Below are positions 49,863 to 59,262 of a stretch of 64,000 nucleotides of DNA, in pieces. The notes beneath the pieces were generated by a model. The model was not told where the DNA came from, made no database searches, and saw nothing but the letters and a program-made list of their open reading frames with translations. Numbering within the stretch: position 1 is the first letter of the stretch; each line of letters begins with the position of its first letter. The DNA is from Chitinophagaceae bacterium (GTDB taxonomy: Bacteria > Bacteroidota > Bacteroidia > Chitinophagales > Chitinophagaceae). Location: the NCBI GenBank assembly GCA_023229465.1, contig JALNZE010000001.1, forward strand, positions 1 to 64,000, written 5' to 3'. Both the position numbers and the translations under genes were made by a program.

Positions 49863-51536
49863 TTAAGCTAATTGATACTCTGACAAATCCATGAAATATT
49901 TGATAAGGTCTCGCAATCTGTTTTTAACTGTTGCCGTATTAGCCATATCTCCCGGGGAGCTTACATATAAATTCCAGGCATCTGTCCAATAATGATCAAG
50001 AGACTGACCACCTAATAATATATCGGTCTTGAGTTGGTTTTTAGAGGCAGGAGAGATGTCAATCCGGTAGATGGCCTTCAACAAATCATCTATTAACCTG
50101 TTGGGATCACCAGGATTGGGCAATGTTTTTGCAAAGGATACCGCATCTATCTGTAATTTTTTTCCGTTAAACGTATACCCATTCACAATCATAGTATCCG
50201 TAAACTGATTACGCTTGGGTAATGTATCGCTGTTAATCCATATCTCATAAAACTGGGGTACCTGGTAATACGCCTTCCATCCACTTACATCCGGTGGATC
50301 ACCAATGCTTTGCTGCATATTGGATGTCCAGTTAACCAGGTAATGATACATTCCGTAATTAGTGAGATAATCGCTCGCGGGTTGAAAGCGAACTTCAAAT
50401 TCCCTACATAAGCCAACTACCAGATCAACCGGACTCTTTATCTGGCAACCCTTTGCCAATATGTCGAAAAAATGTTCACTCTTTAATAAAGTATCCAGTA
50501 CCGGTTTAATCTCATAATTATTTGTACGAAAAATAGCTGCCAGGGGTGCGATAATGGTTGATTCAATTGTATCATCTATATCATAATAAACAAACCAACG
50601 GTAAATACGCCTGCAGATATATTTGGCAACTTCCTGCGTTGCAAATACCATATCCAGCATGGCATCTAATTCCTTATCACCCCCTGTTGAACCCGTTTGG
50701 CCCTGAACGATGGTATTATTATAAAAAGCAGAAAACTGTTTGTTTCCCGTATCATGACGCTTCTCATCAAAATAAGAGGAAATAGTTGCCTGGTCATTTC
50801 TCCACCCGGTTAATACCCTGGCTGAAGCCATCACATCCGCTTCTGTATAGAGTGACCCGGGGCCTTTACCGCAACAAAATAACTCCTGCAACTCCCGCCC
50901 GTAATTTTCATCCGGGGCCTTAACCGTATTGCGGTCTCCATTGAGGTATACCAACATGGCGGGATCGATTGTGATTGCCCTGGTCAGCGCTTTAAAATTA
51001 CCCAACGAATAGGTACGTAATGCCAAATGATGTTTATAAACATATTGGGCATTTTCTATTGTAATGGTTTCAGTGGCAAAGTGATTATGCCAGAAAAGTG
51101 TCATTTTCTCCCGAATACTCCTGTCCTGGTTAATCATAACCCCCATCCACCATTTTTTAAAAGAAGTCCTTCTTAAACTATTCACCGCTCCATCTGTATT
51201 GGGGTCCAATACCCAGGTAGTACCCTGACTGATATTGTTATCCGGAATGGTGGCAGTTACTGGGGTTGTATATTCTTTTACCGGGGAATCCGGAAGTCCT
51301 GCTGTTGGATTCAGCATTTCGTCAACAGACTGAAGAAAGGTTTTAGACACAAAATAATCGACATCAGCCTTTCGGACACCAAACATCGTTCTTTTGAGTA
51401 AGTGGATTACTTCATTTTCCGTCCAGGCCCCCGTATACAAGCCAAGCCCGCCTGAGGGAGGTGGTGGTGCAGATTCAACCACCACTTCCTCAGGAACAGC
51501 GGGGATACTGGATGATAAAAAAGTCCTTCGATCCAT
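49863..51536 (-). CDS. DUF1800 protein, operon partner of the DUF1501 protein
   Basis: 557 residues. The family core is recognisable: VIHLLKRTMFGVRKADVDYF, FKKWWMGVMINQDRSIREKMTLFWHNHFATE, NAQYVYKHHLALRTYSLGNFKAL, DPAMLVYLNGDRN, NYGRELQELFCCGKG and ARVLTGWRN. The N-terminus DRRTFLSSSIP has a twin-arginine-like motif but lacks a hydrophobic core (it continues AVPEEVVVESAPPPPSGG), so a normal Tat signal is not present. There is no C-terminal sorting domain. DUF1800/DUF1501 pairs are common in several phyla; the biochemical role is unknown to me. Divergent from the sigma factor gene across a 187-bp gap. Confidence 0.9.
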   Translation of the reverse strand: MDRRTFLSSSIPAVPEEVVVESAPPPPSGGLGLYTGAWTENEVIHLLKRTMFGVRKADVDYFVSKTFLQSVDEMLNPTAGLPDSPVKEYTTPVTATIPDNNISQGTTWVLDPNTDGAVNSLRRTSFKKWWMGVMINQDRSIREKMTLFWHNHFATETITIENAQYVYKHHLALRTYSLGNFKALTRAITIDPAMLVYLNGDRNTVKAPDENYGRELQELFCCGKGPGSLYTEADVMASARVLTGWRNDQATISSYFDEKRHDTGNKQFSAFYNNTIVQGQTGSTGGDKELDAMLDMVFATQEVAKYICRRIYRWFVYYDIDDTIESTIIAPLAAIFRTNNYEIKPVLDTLLKSEHFFDILAKGCQIKSPVDLVVGLCREFEVRFQPASDYLTNYGMYHYLVNWTSNMQQSIGDPPDVSGWKAYYQVPQFYEIWINSDTLPKRNQFTDTMIVNGYTFNGKKLQIDAVSFAKTLPNPGDPNRLIDDLLKAIYRIDISPASKNQLKTDILLGGQSLDHYWTDAWNLYVSSPGDMANTATVKNRLRDLIKYFMDLSEYQLA

Positions 51537-51723
51537 TATACTATGTTATCTGGTTAACAAATGATACATTTATTTTAATTTTTGTTGCCTAATCAACTGT
51601 AAAACAGAACAAATATTGCAAAAAAAACTACTTCCCCCCATTAAATAAATTAAATTTCTCTAATGGTAATGCAGCATTAGAAACTCTAAAATGTCTTATA
51701 TTTAGGGTAAACATTGCCCCTTC
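51537..51723. promoter_or_regulatory. Shared intergenic region between DUF1800 and sigma factor genes
   Basis: Contains TATATTTA (one mismatch to TAnnTTTG) about 20 nt before the sigma factor ATG and a small inverted repeat CTAATG/CATTAG (about 51659-51679). The divergent arrangement would allow the sigma factor to control both directions, but no paired promoter sequence proves it. Confidence 0.35.
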
Positions 51724-52305
51724 ATGACGGAACAAGCCATTATTACAGGCTGTTTACATAATGACGCATCAGCACAGCGTGAATTGTATAACCGCTATAG
51801 TCCTAAAATGCTAAGCGTTTGTTACCGCTTCGGGCAGAGCCGCGAGGATGCAGAAGATATGTTACAGGAAGGGTTCATCAAAATTTTTACCCAGATACAT
51901 ACTTTTCAGAATAAAGGCGCCTTTGAAGGATGGATAAGGCGGATTGTTGTGCATACCTGTATCAATTTCTTGAAGAAGCATAAGAAATTCAACGAAAGTG
52001 TTGATCTGGCTTATGCCAATTATATTCAGGTTAGAGAGGAAACCGTACCATCCATTATGCAGGCCAGGCAAATTATTGAATGTATCAGGTTATTACCCGT
52101 AGGGTATCGAACGGTCTTGAACCTGTACGCACTGGAAGGTTACAGTCATAAAGAAATTGGAGAAATGCTTGATATAGAAGAAAGTACGAGCAGAAGCCAG
52201 TATACCCGTTCAAAAGCCATGCTGGAAACGATATTGATCAGAAAAAAGATCATCGAGAAACCGAGAGAAGCGTTCAACTGGCTGGCGGCTTTTAAAAATA
52301 AGTAG
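51724..52305 (+). CDS. ECF-type RNA polymerase sigma factor
   Basis: 193 residues. Region 2 (about 20-90) shows ELYNRYSPKMLSVCYRFGQSREDAEDMLQEGFIKIFTQ and FEGWIRRIVVHTCINFLKK. Region 4 (about 120-180) shows RLLPVGYRTVLNLYALEGYSHKEIGEMLDIEESTSRSQYTRSKAML, a helix-turn-helix for -35-type recognition. No region 1 or 3, so group IV. Paired with the following membrane protein gene, 18 bp downstream, in the usual sigma/anti-sigma arrangement. Confidence 0.93.
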   Translation: MTEQAIITGCLHNDASAQRELYNRYSPKMLSVCYRFGQSREDAEDMLQEGFIKIFTQIHTFQNKGAFEGWIRRIVVHTCINFLKKHKKFNESVDLAYANYIQVREETVPSIMQARQIIECIRLLPVGYRTVLNLYALEGYSHKEIGEMLDIEESTSRSQYTRSKAMLETILIRKKIIEKPREAFNWLAAFKNK

Positions 52306-52323
52306 TGTTGATTATGTTAGTAT

Positions 52324-53787
52324 ATGGATAATAAGATGTACCAGGACGAATTTGAGCAGTTTTTACAAGAAGAGGTAAAACAGCACCGTATGTATCCTTC
52401 CGACCATATATGGAAGAATATCCGTACGGAAATTCATGGGTATACCGCATGGCCCGCACTTACTTTTATTTCTTTGTTTGTGATAACCGCATTAACCATC
52501 TCTACGCTGCTTATCCATCATCCAGACAAGCCTGTATCAAAGCTACCCGGCAGATCAATTACTAATACAGTAGCCGTTCACCAGCGTAACCCTGTAGTGG
52601 CGCCCGCGGTTGCGGCAGAGGATGATTATTTTCAACAGATTGCTCCGGAACAGATTACGGCAGAAACATTTTCTAACCGGAACGAAATTAGCGCTGTACT
52701 CATTTCAACCGAAAGTAGCAGTGGCATTGATGCATTTATTGAAAGGCCCCTTTTAACTGAAATAATACCCGGCACCTATATACCCACTGGAAAAGTAGTT
52801 ATCAAAGAATTGCCAGCTACCACAAAGCCTGAAATACGAAATACCCTGCTGGCTGCAGTAGTTCTGGAGAATGCAGAAAATAGGCTGTATGAGACAAATA
52901 AATCAACAGGCAGTAAAATAGCTAATGTACCTGTATTTGCTGAACAGGCAACTACCGGTGATGTACATGCTTCCGCTGATGATTTCTTAAAAGATTTTTC
53001 GCCGGTTATCTATAGTGGCCCTCAAAAAAGAAATTCAAAATTTGGCTTTCAATTCTATATCACTCCCTCTACCAGTTACAGAAAGTTATCAGATGCGAAA
53101 GTAAAAGAGATCATTCAGCCTGCCACAGCAGCTGCAGCTTCGCCCTCTCAAAATATTCCTTTGAGTCCTAACTATGCCGCAGATGTCAATAATGTTGTCA
53201 GGCATAAACCAGCCATGGGGCTCGAACTCGGATTCGCCTTTCTCTATAATATTTCGGGAAAATTAAAATTCAAAACAGGCGTTCAACTGAATATCAGACA
53301 ATATTATATTGAAACATTCCAATCAACCAATGACCTTTCCTCTCTCTCACTGATCAATAACCGGGGCATTGAAACCATTAGTTTCTATTCTCCTTATAAT
53401 AACAACACAGGTTACAAAAAAACACGGCTTGATAATAAAGTTTACCAGGTTTCTGTGCCAATTGGTATTCAGTGGGAAATCATTCAGGGCAAACACTTTG
53501 GTATCAGCACAGAAGCTTCTATACAACCTACCCTTACGCTTAATAATAACACATACCTGCTCTCAACAGATTACCAGCATTATGCGGATGGGAATAACCT
53601 GATGCGCAAATGGAATATTAACAGCAGTGCAGGATTAAATATCAGTTATAAATCAGGTTCTGTTACCTGGCAATTAGGACCACAGGTGAGGTACCAGCAT
53701 TTGCCAACTTATTCTAATGTTTACCCTATTAAGGAATACCTGATGGATTACGGAGTTCGTTTAGGGTTTACCAAACAAATCAATTAA
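52324..53787 (+). CDS. Putative anti-sigma factor fused to an outer-membrane beta-barrel domain
   Basis: 487 residues. The cytoplasmic N-terminus (1-42, MYQDEFEQFLQEEVKQHRMYPSDHIWKNI) resembles the short N-terminal segments of Bacteroidota sigma-regulator proteins. One membrane helix follows (about 43-64, PALTFISLFVITALTISTLLI). Residues 65-235 are a low-complexity Pro/Thr/Glu linker, long enough to cross the periplasm. Residues 236-487 alternate hydrophobic beta strands (KFGFQFYITPSTSYRKL, MGLELGFAFLYNIS, LKFKTGVQLNIRQYY, VYQVSVPIGIQWEI, HFGISTEASIQPTL, VTWQLGPQVRYQ and YGVRLGFTKQ), the pattern of an 8- to 10-stranded outer-membrane beta-barrel (OMP_b-brl type). No signal peptide is present. 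The protein may link both membranes. Confidence 0.75.
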   Translation: MDNKMYQDEFEQFLQEEVKQHRMYPSDHIWKNIRTEIHGYTAWPALTFISLFVITALTISTLLIHHPDKPVSKLPGRSITNTVAVHQRNPVVAPAVAAEDDYFQQIAPEQITAETFSNRNEISAVLISTESSSGIDAFIERPLLTEIIPGTYIPTGKVVIKELPATTKPEIRNTLLAAVVLENAENRLYETNKSTGSKIANVPVFAEQATTGDVHASADDFLKDFSPVIYSGPQKRNSKFGFQFYITPSTSYRKLSDAKVKEIIQPATAAAASPSQNIPLSPNYAADVNNVVRHKPAMGLELGFAFLYNISGKLKFKTGVQLNIRQYYIETFQSTNDLSSLSLINNRGIETISFYSPYNNNTGYKKTRLDNKVYQVSVPIGIQWEIIQGKHFGISTEASIQPTLTLNNNTYLLSTDYQHYADGNNLMRKWNINSSAGLNISYKSGSVTWQLGPQVRYQHLPTYSNVYPIKEYLMDYGVRLGFTKQIN

Positions 53788-53870
53788 GCTAACTTTTATA
53801 CATTGGTAAAGCCGCTGAATTAACTGTTCGGGCGGCTTTATTATTGCGGTGATTAAATTTTTGATACACG

Positions 53871-54452
53871 ATGCGAACGATAACTCCCACCTTTCTTTTT
53901 TTATTGCTGCAAACCATAGCCTGTCATTCCAATCAAACGGATACAGGAAAAAAAATACCTGTCTCAGATACCGGGAAATTTTACCCAACCGGCCTATTTA
54001 TAAAGGAACAGATACAATATGTTGACCTTCGTAATTTTTATATTTATAAAGTCACTGTTACAAACGGAGAAAAAGATTCTACAGCAATTACCAAAGATCA
54101 GTTTATTGAATGGGCCACTATTTTTTTGGATAAGGACATTTCCTTACCTGGCAGAAAAGGCCTTTATAAGGAAGATGTATTTCAGGATCTGAGTACCGGT
54201 AGCCTTACTTTAAATTATACCCCCGTTAACCCGGATGCCCCCATACAAAACATGGCAGTATTACTGGCGGAAGAAACCAACCTCGTAAAACGTATCTTCA
54301 TCAAAACAATCTATACCCGTGGAGACACCCTTGTTACAGAACAATGCAACTGGAAAGCCAATAAGAGCTTTCAGGTGAATAGGATATTCACTACCATGAA
54401 TGGATACAGGCGAACAGAATTAAATTTTATTAACTGGAACGATAAGCCATAA
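53871..54452 (+). CDS. Hypothetical lipoprotein
   Basis: 193 residues. Lipoprotein signal with lipobox TIAC at residue 18, then a tail rich in Ser/Asp. The mature domain is beta-rich (IQYVDLRNFYIYKVTVTNGEKDSTAITKDQFIEWATIFL, LSTGSLTLNYTPV, NLVKRIFIKTIYTRGDTLVTEQCNWKANKSFQVNRIFTTMNGY, ending ELNFINWND). No family recognised. It lies 12 bp before uvrC; coupling to uvrC may be only positional. Confidence 0.7.
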   Translation: MRTITPTFLFLLLQTIACHSNQTDTGKKIPVSDTGKFYPTGLFIKEQIQYVDLRNFYIYKVTVTNGEKDSTAITKDQFIEWATIFLDKDISLPGRKGLYKEDVFQDLSTGSLTLNYTPVNPDAPIQNMAVLLAEETNLVKRIFIKTIYTRGDTLVTEQCNWKANKSFQVNRIFTTMNGYRRTELNFINWNDKP

Positions 54453-54464
54453 ACGGCAAGCACC

Positions 54465-56282
54465 ATGACCGCCCGGCAATTTCAGCAACTGGCACATACC
54501 ATCCCCCTACAACCCGGCATCTATAAATATTATGATGCCGATGGGAAACTTATTTATGTAGGGAAGGCTAAAGAATTGCGAAAAAGAGTTAGCTCCTATT
54601 TCTCAAAAACATTCACCACCTATAAAACCCATGAACTGGTTCAGCGGATTAACCGGATAGAATTTACTATTGTAGATTCGGAACATGATGCATTTTTACT
54701 CGAGAATGCATTGATAAAAGAATACCAGCCCCGGTATAATATTAACCTGAAGGATGACAAGACATACCCTTATATAGTAATTAAAAAAGAGGCCTACCCG
54801 CGGATACTTTTTACCAGAAAGAAAATAAACGATGGGGCTGAATACCTGGGACCTTTCACTTCGGCAGGTAAAGTAAGAGAACTGTTAGATTTTATTAAAC
54901 AATATGTACCCCTAAGAAGCTGTAAACTTAATTTATCTGAACAGCATATACAGAAAGGAAAGTTTAAAATTTGCCTGGAATATCATCTCGGAAATTGCAA
55001 AGGCCCATGTGAAGGTTTGCAATCTGCCGCTGAATATGATGAAGGGCTTCAATTGGTTAGGAATATACTGAAGGGTAATCTTGCCTCGGTAATCAATCAT
55101 TTTAAAGCAGAGATGCGGGAACACGCTAAGAATCTTTCTTTTGAAAAAGCAAATGAAGTAAGAAAAAAAATTGAACACCTTGAGAACTACCGGTCAAAAT
55201 CGGTTATCGTAAGCAGCCATCTTTCCAATATTGATGTATTCTCAATCTTAAAAGAAGATAACCTGGCTTATGTGAATTACCTGATGGTACAGAACGGCAC
55301 CATAGTACAAACACATACCGTACCGCTTGAAACCAAGCTGGAAGAAACAGAAGAAGAGGTACTTAGCTTTGCCATTGCTAACCTGAGAAGCGATTTTAAC
55401 AGCCTTGCCAATGAACTGATTGTTCCTTTTTTTATTGAGTACCCTGATAAAAATATCATTCTCACCATTCCAAAAGCCGGCGATAAAAAGAAACTGCTTG
55501 ACCTCTCAGTAAAAAATGTTTCTTATTTCAGAGAGGAGTTAAAAAAGAAAAGAATCCTTCATCTCGAAGGTAAAACCGATATAGAAAAAAAGAAAGTGCT
55601 GTACGAATTGCAGTCTTATTTACAATTACCTGAATTACCGGATCATATTGAGTGCTTTGATAATTCCAATTTTCAGGGTAGCTATCCTGTTTCTGCGATG
55701 GTTTGTTTTAAGGATGGTATGCCCAGCAAAAATGATTACCGCCATTTTAATGTAAAAACGGTAGAAGGCATCAATGATTTTGCAACGATGAAAGAAGTGG
55801 TCTTTCGAAGATATAAGCGGCTGCTGGCAGAAGAACTTCCTTTACCCAAACTGGTAATCATTGATGGCGGTAAGGGCCAGCTAAGTTCCGCAATGGAAAG
55901 TATCAGGGAATTGAATCTGGCAGGTAAGTTAACGGTAATCGGTTTGGCTAAGAATGAAGAGGAATTATTCTTCCCCGGCGACAGTGAATCCATTAAACTA
56001 CCCTGGAACAGCGATAGCTTAAAACTGCTGCGCCGCATACGGGATGAAGTGCATAGATATGGGATTACCTTTCATCGCAATAAAAGGTCAAAAGGAACGT
56101 TTAAAAATGAGCTCGAAATAATCAACGGCATTGGCGCTGAAACCACCCGTCGGTTATTAAAAGAATTCAAGTCGGTAAAAAAAATAAAAGAGGTAACAGA
56201 AGCGGAATTAGTGAAAGTGGTAGGACTGTCTAAAGCAAAATCCTTACTAGATCATTTTAATAAGGCCCCCGATCTGAAATAA
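54465..56282 (+). CDS. uvrC: Excinuclease ABC subunit C
   Basis: 605 residues, full length. The nuclease of nucleotide excision repair. GIY-YIG domain at the N-terminus (PGIYKYYDADGKLIYVGKAKELRKRVSSYF, catalytic Tyr and Arg region), UVR motif (ERAEMREHAKNLSFEKANEVRKKIEHLENY-like, about 205-240), the RNase H-like C-terminal nuclease (about 390-530, ECFDNSNFQGSYPVSAMVCF and LVIIDGGKGQLSSAM) and C-terminal helix-hairpin-helix pair (about 540-600, INGIGAETTRRLLKEFKSVKKIKEVTEAELVKVVGLSKAKSLLDHF). Last gene of a plus-strand run that starts at the sigma factor. Confidence 0.97.
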   Translation: MTARQFQQLAHTIPLQPGIYKYYDADGKLIYVGKAKELRKRVSSYFSKTFTTYKTHELVQRINRIEFTIVDSEHDAFLLENALIKEYQPRYNINLKDDKTYPYIVIKKEAYPRILFTRKKINDGAEYLGPFTSAGKVRELLDFIKQYVPLRSCKLNLSEQHIQKGKFKICLEYHLGNCKGPCEGLQSAAEYDEGLQLVRNILKGNLASVINHFKAEMREHAKNLSFEKANEVRKKIEHLENYRSKSVIVSSHLSNIDVFSILKEDNLAYVNYLMVQNGTIVQTHTVPLETKLEETEEEVLSFAIANLRSDFNSLANELIVPFFIEYPDKNIILTIPKAGDKKKLLDLSVKNVSYFREELKKKRILHLEGKTDIEKKKVLYELQSYLQLPELPDHIECFDNSNFQGSYPVSAMVCFKDGMPSKNDYRHFNVKTVEGINDFATMKEVVFRRYKRLLAEELPLPKLVIIDGGKGQLSSAMESIRELNLAGKLTVIGLAKNEEELFFPGDSESIKLPWNSDSLKLLRRIRDEVHRYGITFHRNKRSKGTFKNELEIINGIGAETTRRLLKEFKSVKKIKEVTEAELVKVVGLSKAKSLLDHFNKAPDLK

Positions 56283-56317
56283 AAAAGGGGCCAGGATAAA
56301 AATCCAGCCCCGTTTTA
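56283..56317 (+). terminator. Terminator after uvrC
   Basis: GGGGC pairs with GCCCC and GGAT with ATCC around an AAAA loop, followed by TTTT. It begins directly after the uvrC stop. Confidence 0.75.
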
Positions 56318-56419
56318 AAATCCAATATCCTATGAAAAACCGTAACAAACTTACGGATTGTAATGGATTATCCAATAGTTTATGTAAATAAATTACTGCC
56401 TCTTGTAGTTATTTTATAG

Positions 56420-56445
56420 AAAAAGAGGCCAAATGGCCTCTTTTT
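56420..56445 (-). terminator. Terminator of the gldKLMN operon
   Basis: Perfect 12-bp arms AAAAAGAGGCCA and TGGCCTCTTTTT with a 2-nt loop. On the minus strand it follows gldN by 30 bp and ends in a T-run. Confidence 0.88.
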
Positions 56446-56475
56446 CATTATTATATCTACTATTTTAAGCCTATT

Positions 56476-57543
56476 TTAATATTGCCATAGATCCTGTTCG
56501 TAGTTAAAAATCCGCTGTTTAATATTTTCTCCTTCCAATAAACGGAACAGGGGATCTTTGATCATGGCATTCAGGAACCGGTCACCAGGATTATTAGCGC
56601 TCGATTTGATAATATAACTACTGAAGAACCGACTTTCAAAAAGTTCTTCCCACGTCATACGGCTGGCAAAATTCTTAGGATTGTATACATCCACTTTAGC
56701 AAGCGTTTTCCTTAGATCAGGGTAGTATATCCAGAACAAAATACGAGGCTGTGATTTTCCGCCAATTACCTGTTTAGCTATTGGGGCAATACCAATGATT
56801 CTGGTAAATAACCTGCTGGCCTCTTTATCAAAAATCAACTGCTCTTTAATACGGAACGTATATACAGAATCGGAACTGAATTTGGGTTTTTTGGTGATAA
56901 TACGCTCTACCGTACCAGTTACGGGATCAGTAACATCAACTGTATCATTAGCTCCCGCAGTCATGTTCGATACCTGATCAAAAGTAAGTGGGATAGTGAA
57001 CCTGTCATTATCAGCAGAGAAGGCGGTAACGGTATCATTCTTGATCGCATTCAACATAATAGAGAAAAAACGTTGATCTCCATTATCATCTTTACCAGGG
57101 TACATGAATGATTGATTCAGTTTCTCTCTTGCATCGATCTCTCTCCAGATAAATTCACTCCACAGATTATCGTCATCCCGCAGGTTTTCGTATTCGAGTG
57201 GCTTTCTGTCTTTTACCTGACTCCTGTCTACCGCAAAATTATTACGCAACGAAATCTCAGGTTTTGCATCAAACCCACCCGGATTGGTGGTATCGAATTT
57301 TACGGTTACAGTAGCCGCACCTGAACTATTGGTAGTGGTTGGTGTTATAGCCGGCGCATTTACAATACCCCTCGTATTGTTATTCGCTCCCCCAGGCACC
57401 TGCCTGGTAGTGTCGGCTTTTTTAACAATAGCCGCTGGATTGTTTGCAGGTGTTGTTTTTCTTCTGTATCCGGATTGCGCATTAACCTGCTCAACAGAAA
57501 CAGCCAGTATAAACAAACATCCGCCAATAAAAAACTTTTTCAT
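56476..57543 (-). CDS. gldN: Gliding motility/type IX secretion protein GldN
   Basis: 355 residues with a signal peptide (MKKFFIGGCLFILAVSVEQVNAQ). A Pro/Thr/Asn-rich linker (about 25-85) precedes the conserved domain: RPLEYENLRDDDNLWSEFIWREIDAREKLNQSFMYP-like start, then FTIPLTFDQVSNM, YRIKEQLIFDKEASRLFTRIIGIAPI and LFWIYYPDLRKTLAKVDVYNPKNFASRMTWEELFESRFFSSYIIKSS. This is the periplasmic GldN that forms the ring with GldK beneath the outer membrane. Last gene of gldKLMN, 95 bp after gldM. Confidence 0.96.
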   Translation of the reverse strand: MKKFFIGGCLFILAVSVEQVNAQSGYRRKTTPANNPAAIVKKADTTRQVPGGANNNTRGIVNAPAITPTTTNSSGAATVTVKFDTTNPGGFDAKPEISLRNNFAVDRSQVKDRKPLEYENLRDDDNLWSEFIWREIDAREKLNQSFMYPGKDDNGDQRFFSIMLNAIKNDTVTAFSADNDRFTIPLTFDQVSNMTAGANDTVDVTDPVTGTVERIITKKPKFSSDSVYTFRIKEQLIFDKEASRLFTRIIGIAPIAKQVIGGKSQPRILFWIYYPDLRKTLAKVDVYNPKNFASRMTWEELFESRFFSSYIIKSSANNPGDRFLNAMIKDPLFRLLEGENIKQRIFNYEQDLWQY

Positions 57544-57638
57544 GTGATTCTATTTTATTTTTTTTGGCCACACCTAATTCACCCGATACGCATGCCGGTT
57601 GGTGACCCGCATTTGATTCTGGCTCATTTCATATACTT

Positions 57639-59201
57639 TTATTGAAGCGTAAATGAAATATTCTGATCTAACATTCTGGTACCACCCGGACCTTGTACTT
57701 TAATTTCATCAATAACTACTGTTGAACCCGGCTGGCATCTTTTAATCAGTGCTTGTGCCTCAGCATTAAAGTAAGGCCCAATTACTTCTGCCAGTCCTAT
57801 ATTTTCTTCAAACCCTTTTCCGGTACAATACAATGTAAAGGAGATCACGTCATATTTAACACCTTCAAAAACAAAATCTCTCAGTTCTGCTGCCACACCC
57901 TTCTGCACCCTGAACACATTAGCGGCAATCGGGCCACCCGCTTTACTACCAATAGTCGCCAAAGGATTGGGAACACGTTTAATAGGGATGATAATTTTTT
58001 GATTGCTCTTGCCATCAGAGGCAGTAACAGTAGCCGATCCAGTATTGGCACATTTTACTATGTATTGGCCCGGGCCCGCTTTACTACTGGTTACGCCGGC
58101 GCCTTCAACATTTACAGATACCTTTTCATCTCCTCCGCCCCCTGTAATACTAAGGGGATTATCGAGGCCCTGGTAAAATACCCTTGTTTTATCGGTAGAC
58201 ACTACCAATCCTGAGGGAACACCCACGGTATACTTCACTTCTTTTTCTACTGTGGCCGTGGTACCATCCGGTTTCAGAAAAGATATCTTTACTTTTTTGG
58301 CAAATGAACCGGATGCACCCACATTCATTTTATATTCCGCGGAACCATCTTCTTTGAGGGGTACATTTGCACCATCAATCGTAATGGTTGGCCTGGCAGC
58401 TTTACTAAAGGCGCCGATGCCGGCAGTAATGATCAATTGTTCACCAGGCATGGCATATTGCGTACTGGATTGAGCAAAAGCCTGAAATTCATCATAAATG
58501 ATCTCTACTTCACCGATTTCTTTATGACAGTATTCAACAACCTGGGCTTCACTGTTTCTGATATCATTTTGAAACTTGCTTAGCATAGTAATACCGGCAA
58601 CGGTTGGCGTCATATGAAAATATCCATAGGCCCAATCTTCCTTGCTCTTTTCATCCTTTGGATCAACATTCATTTTGGGCACACGAAGATCAAGTGGTAA
58701 CGTAGGGCCAATTTCTTTAGCCAGGGTTTCATCAATAGCCAGTAACTGGTCTTTAAAATTTTTCAGCTTATTAAACAATTCTTTTCCTTTGGCTTTACCT
58801 GTTGGTGGGGCAGAAATAAATAAACGGGTACCTGCCTCCAGGTCATCTTCTCTGAACTCTTCTATACCACCTACTACCTTCAGATTAGATTCTTTTTTTA
58901 ATTCGACTTTTAGTGCCTCAATATAAGTATACACTTCATCGGCAAGTAACTTGGCTTTCTGTGCCTTTGGCAACCATATCTCTGCTTTCTCTTTAGTTTT
59001 CGGATCTTCTATTTTTCTCTGGAAAGATTTAAATATATCCGAATTTTTCTGTTCAGCAATTCCACTGGCTGTCATTAAACTCCGATCTACTGTTTTGAAC
59101 GCATTCAGAATTTCTGATGATACATTCAGTGCCAGTAGTGCAGTAAGCACCAGGTACATGATGTTGATCATCTTCTGCCGCGGCTCCTTAGGTAATGACA
59201 T
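57639..59201 (-). CDS. gldM: Gliding motility/type IX secretion motor protein GldM
   Basis: 520 residues. A short cytoplasmic N-terminus (SLPKEPRQKMINIMYLVLTALLALNVSSEIL) with one membrane helix that packs inside the GldL ring, then a long periplasmic rod: a helical domain (about 35-225, with SMTASGIAEQK and IEALKVELKKESNLKVVGG) and three Ig-like domains (about 230-315, 320-405, 410-520), ending MLDQNISFTLQ. The rotor of the proton-driven T9SS/gliding motor. 61 bp after gldL. Confidence 0.97.
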   Translation of the reverse strand: MSLPKEPRQKMINIMYLVLTALLALNVSSEILNAFKTVDRSLMTASGIAEQKNSDIFKSFQRKIEDPKTKEKAEIWLPKAQKAKLLADEVYTYIEALKVELKKESNLKVVGGIEEFREDDLEAGTRLFISAPPTGKAKGKELFNKLKNFKDQLLAIDETLAKEIGPTLPLDLRVPKMNVDPKDEKSKEDWAYGYFHMTPTVAGITMLSKFQNDIRNSEAQVVEYCHKEIGEVEIIYDEFQAFAQSSTQYAMPGEQLIITAGIGAFSKAARPTITIDGANVPLKEDGSAEYKMNVGASGSFAKKVKISFLKPDGTTATVEKEVKYTVGVPSGLVVSTDKTRVFYQGLDNPLSITGGGGDEKVSVNVEGAGVTSSKAGPGQYIVKCANTGSATVTASDGKSNQKIIIPIKRVPNPLATIGSKAGGPIAANVFRVQKGVAAELRDFVFEGVKYDVISFTLYCTGKGFEENIGLAEVIGPYFNAEAQALIKRCQPGSTVVIDEIKVQGPGGTRMLDQNISFTLQ

Positions 59202-59262
59202 TCTTAATTATTTTGATAGATACATTTTATACAAATAGTTTTATCCTCATTGCGCTTTTAAA

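Noticed and set aside
45669..51536. A SusC/SusD polysaccharide-utilisation locus around the TonB receptor
   Set aside because: No SusD-like lipoprotein, glycoside hydrolase or hybrid two-component regulator is next to either TonB-dependent receptor.
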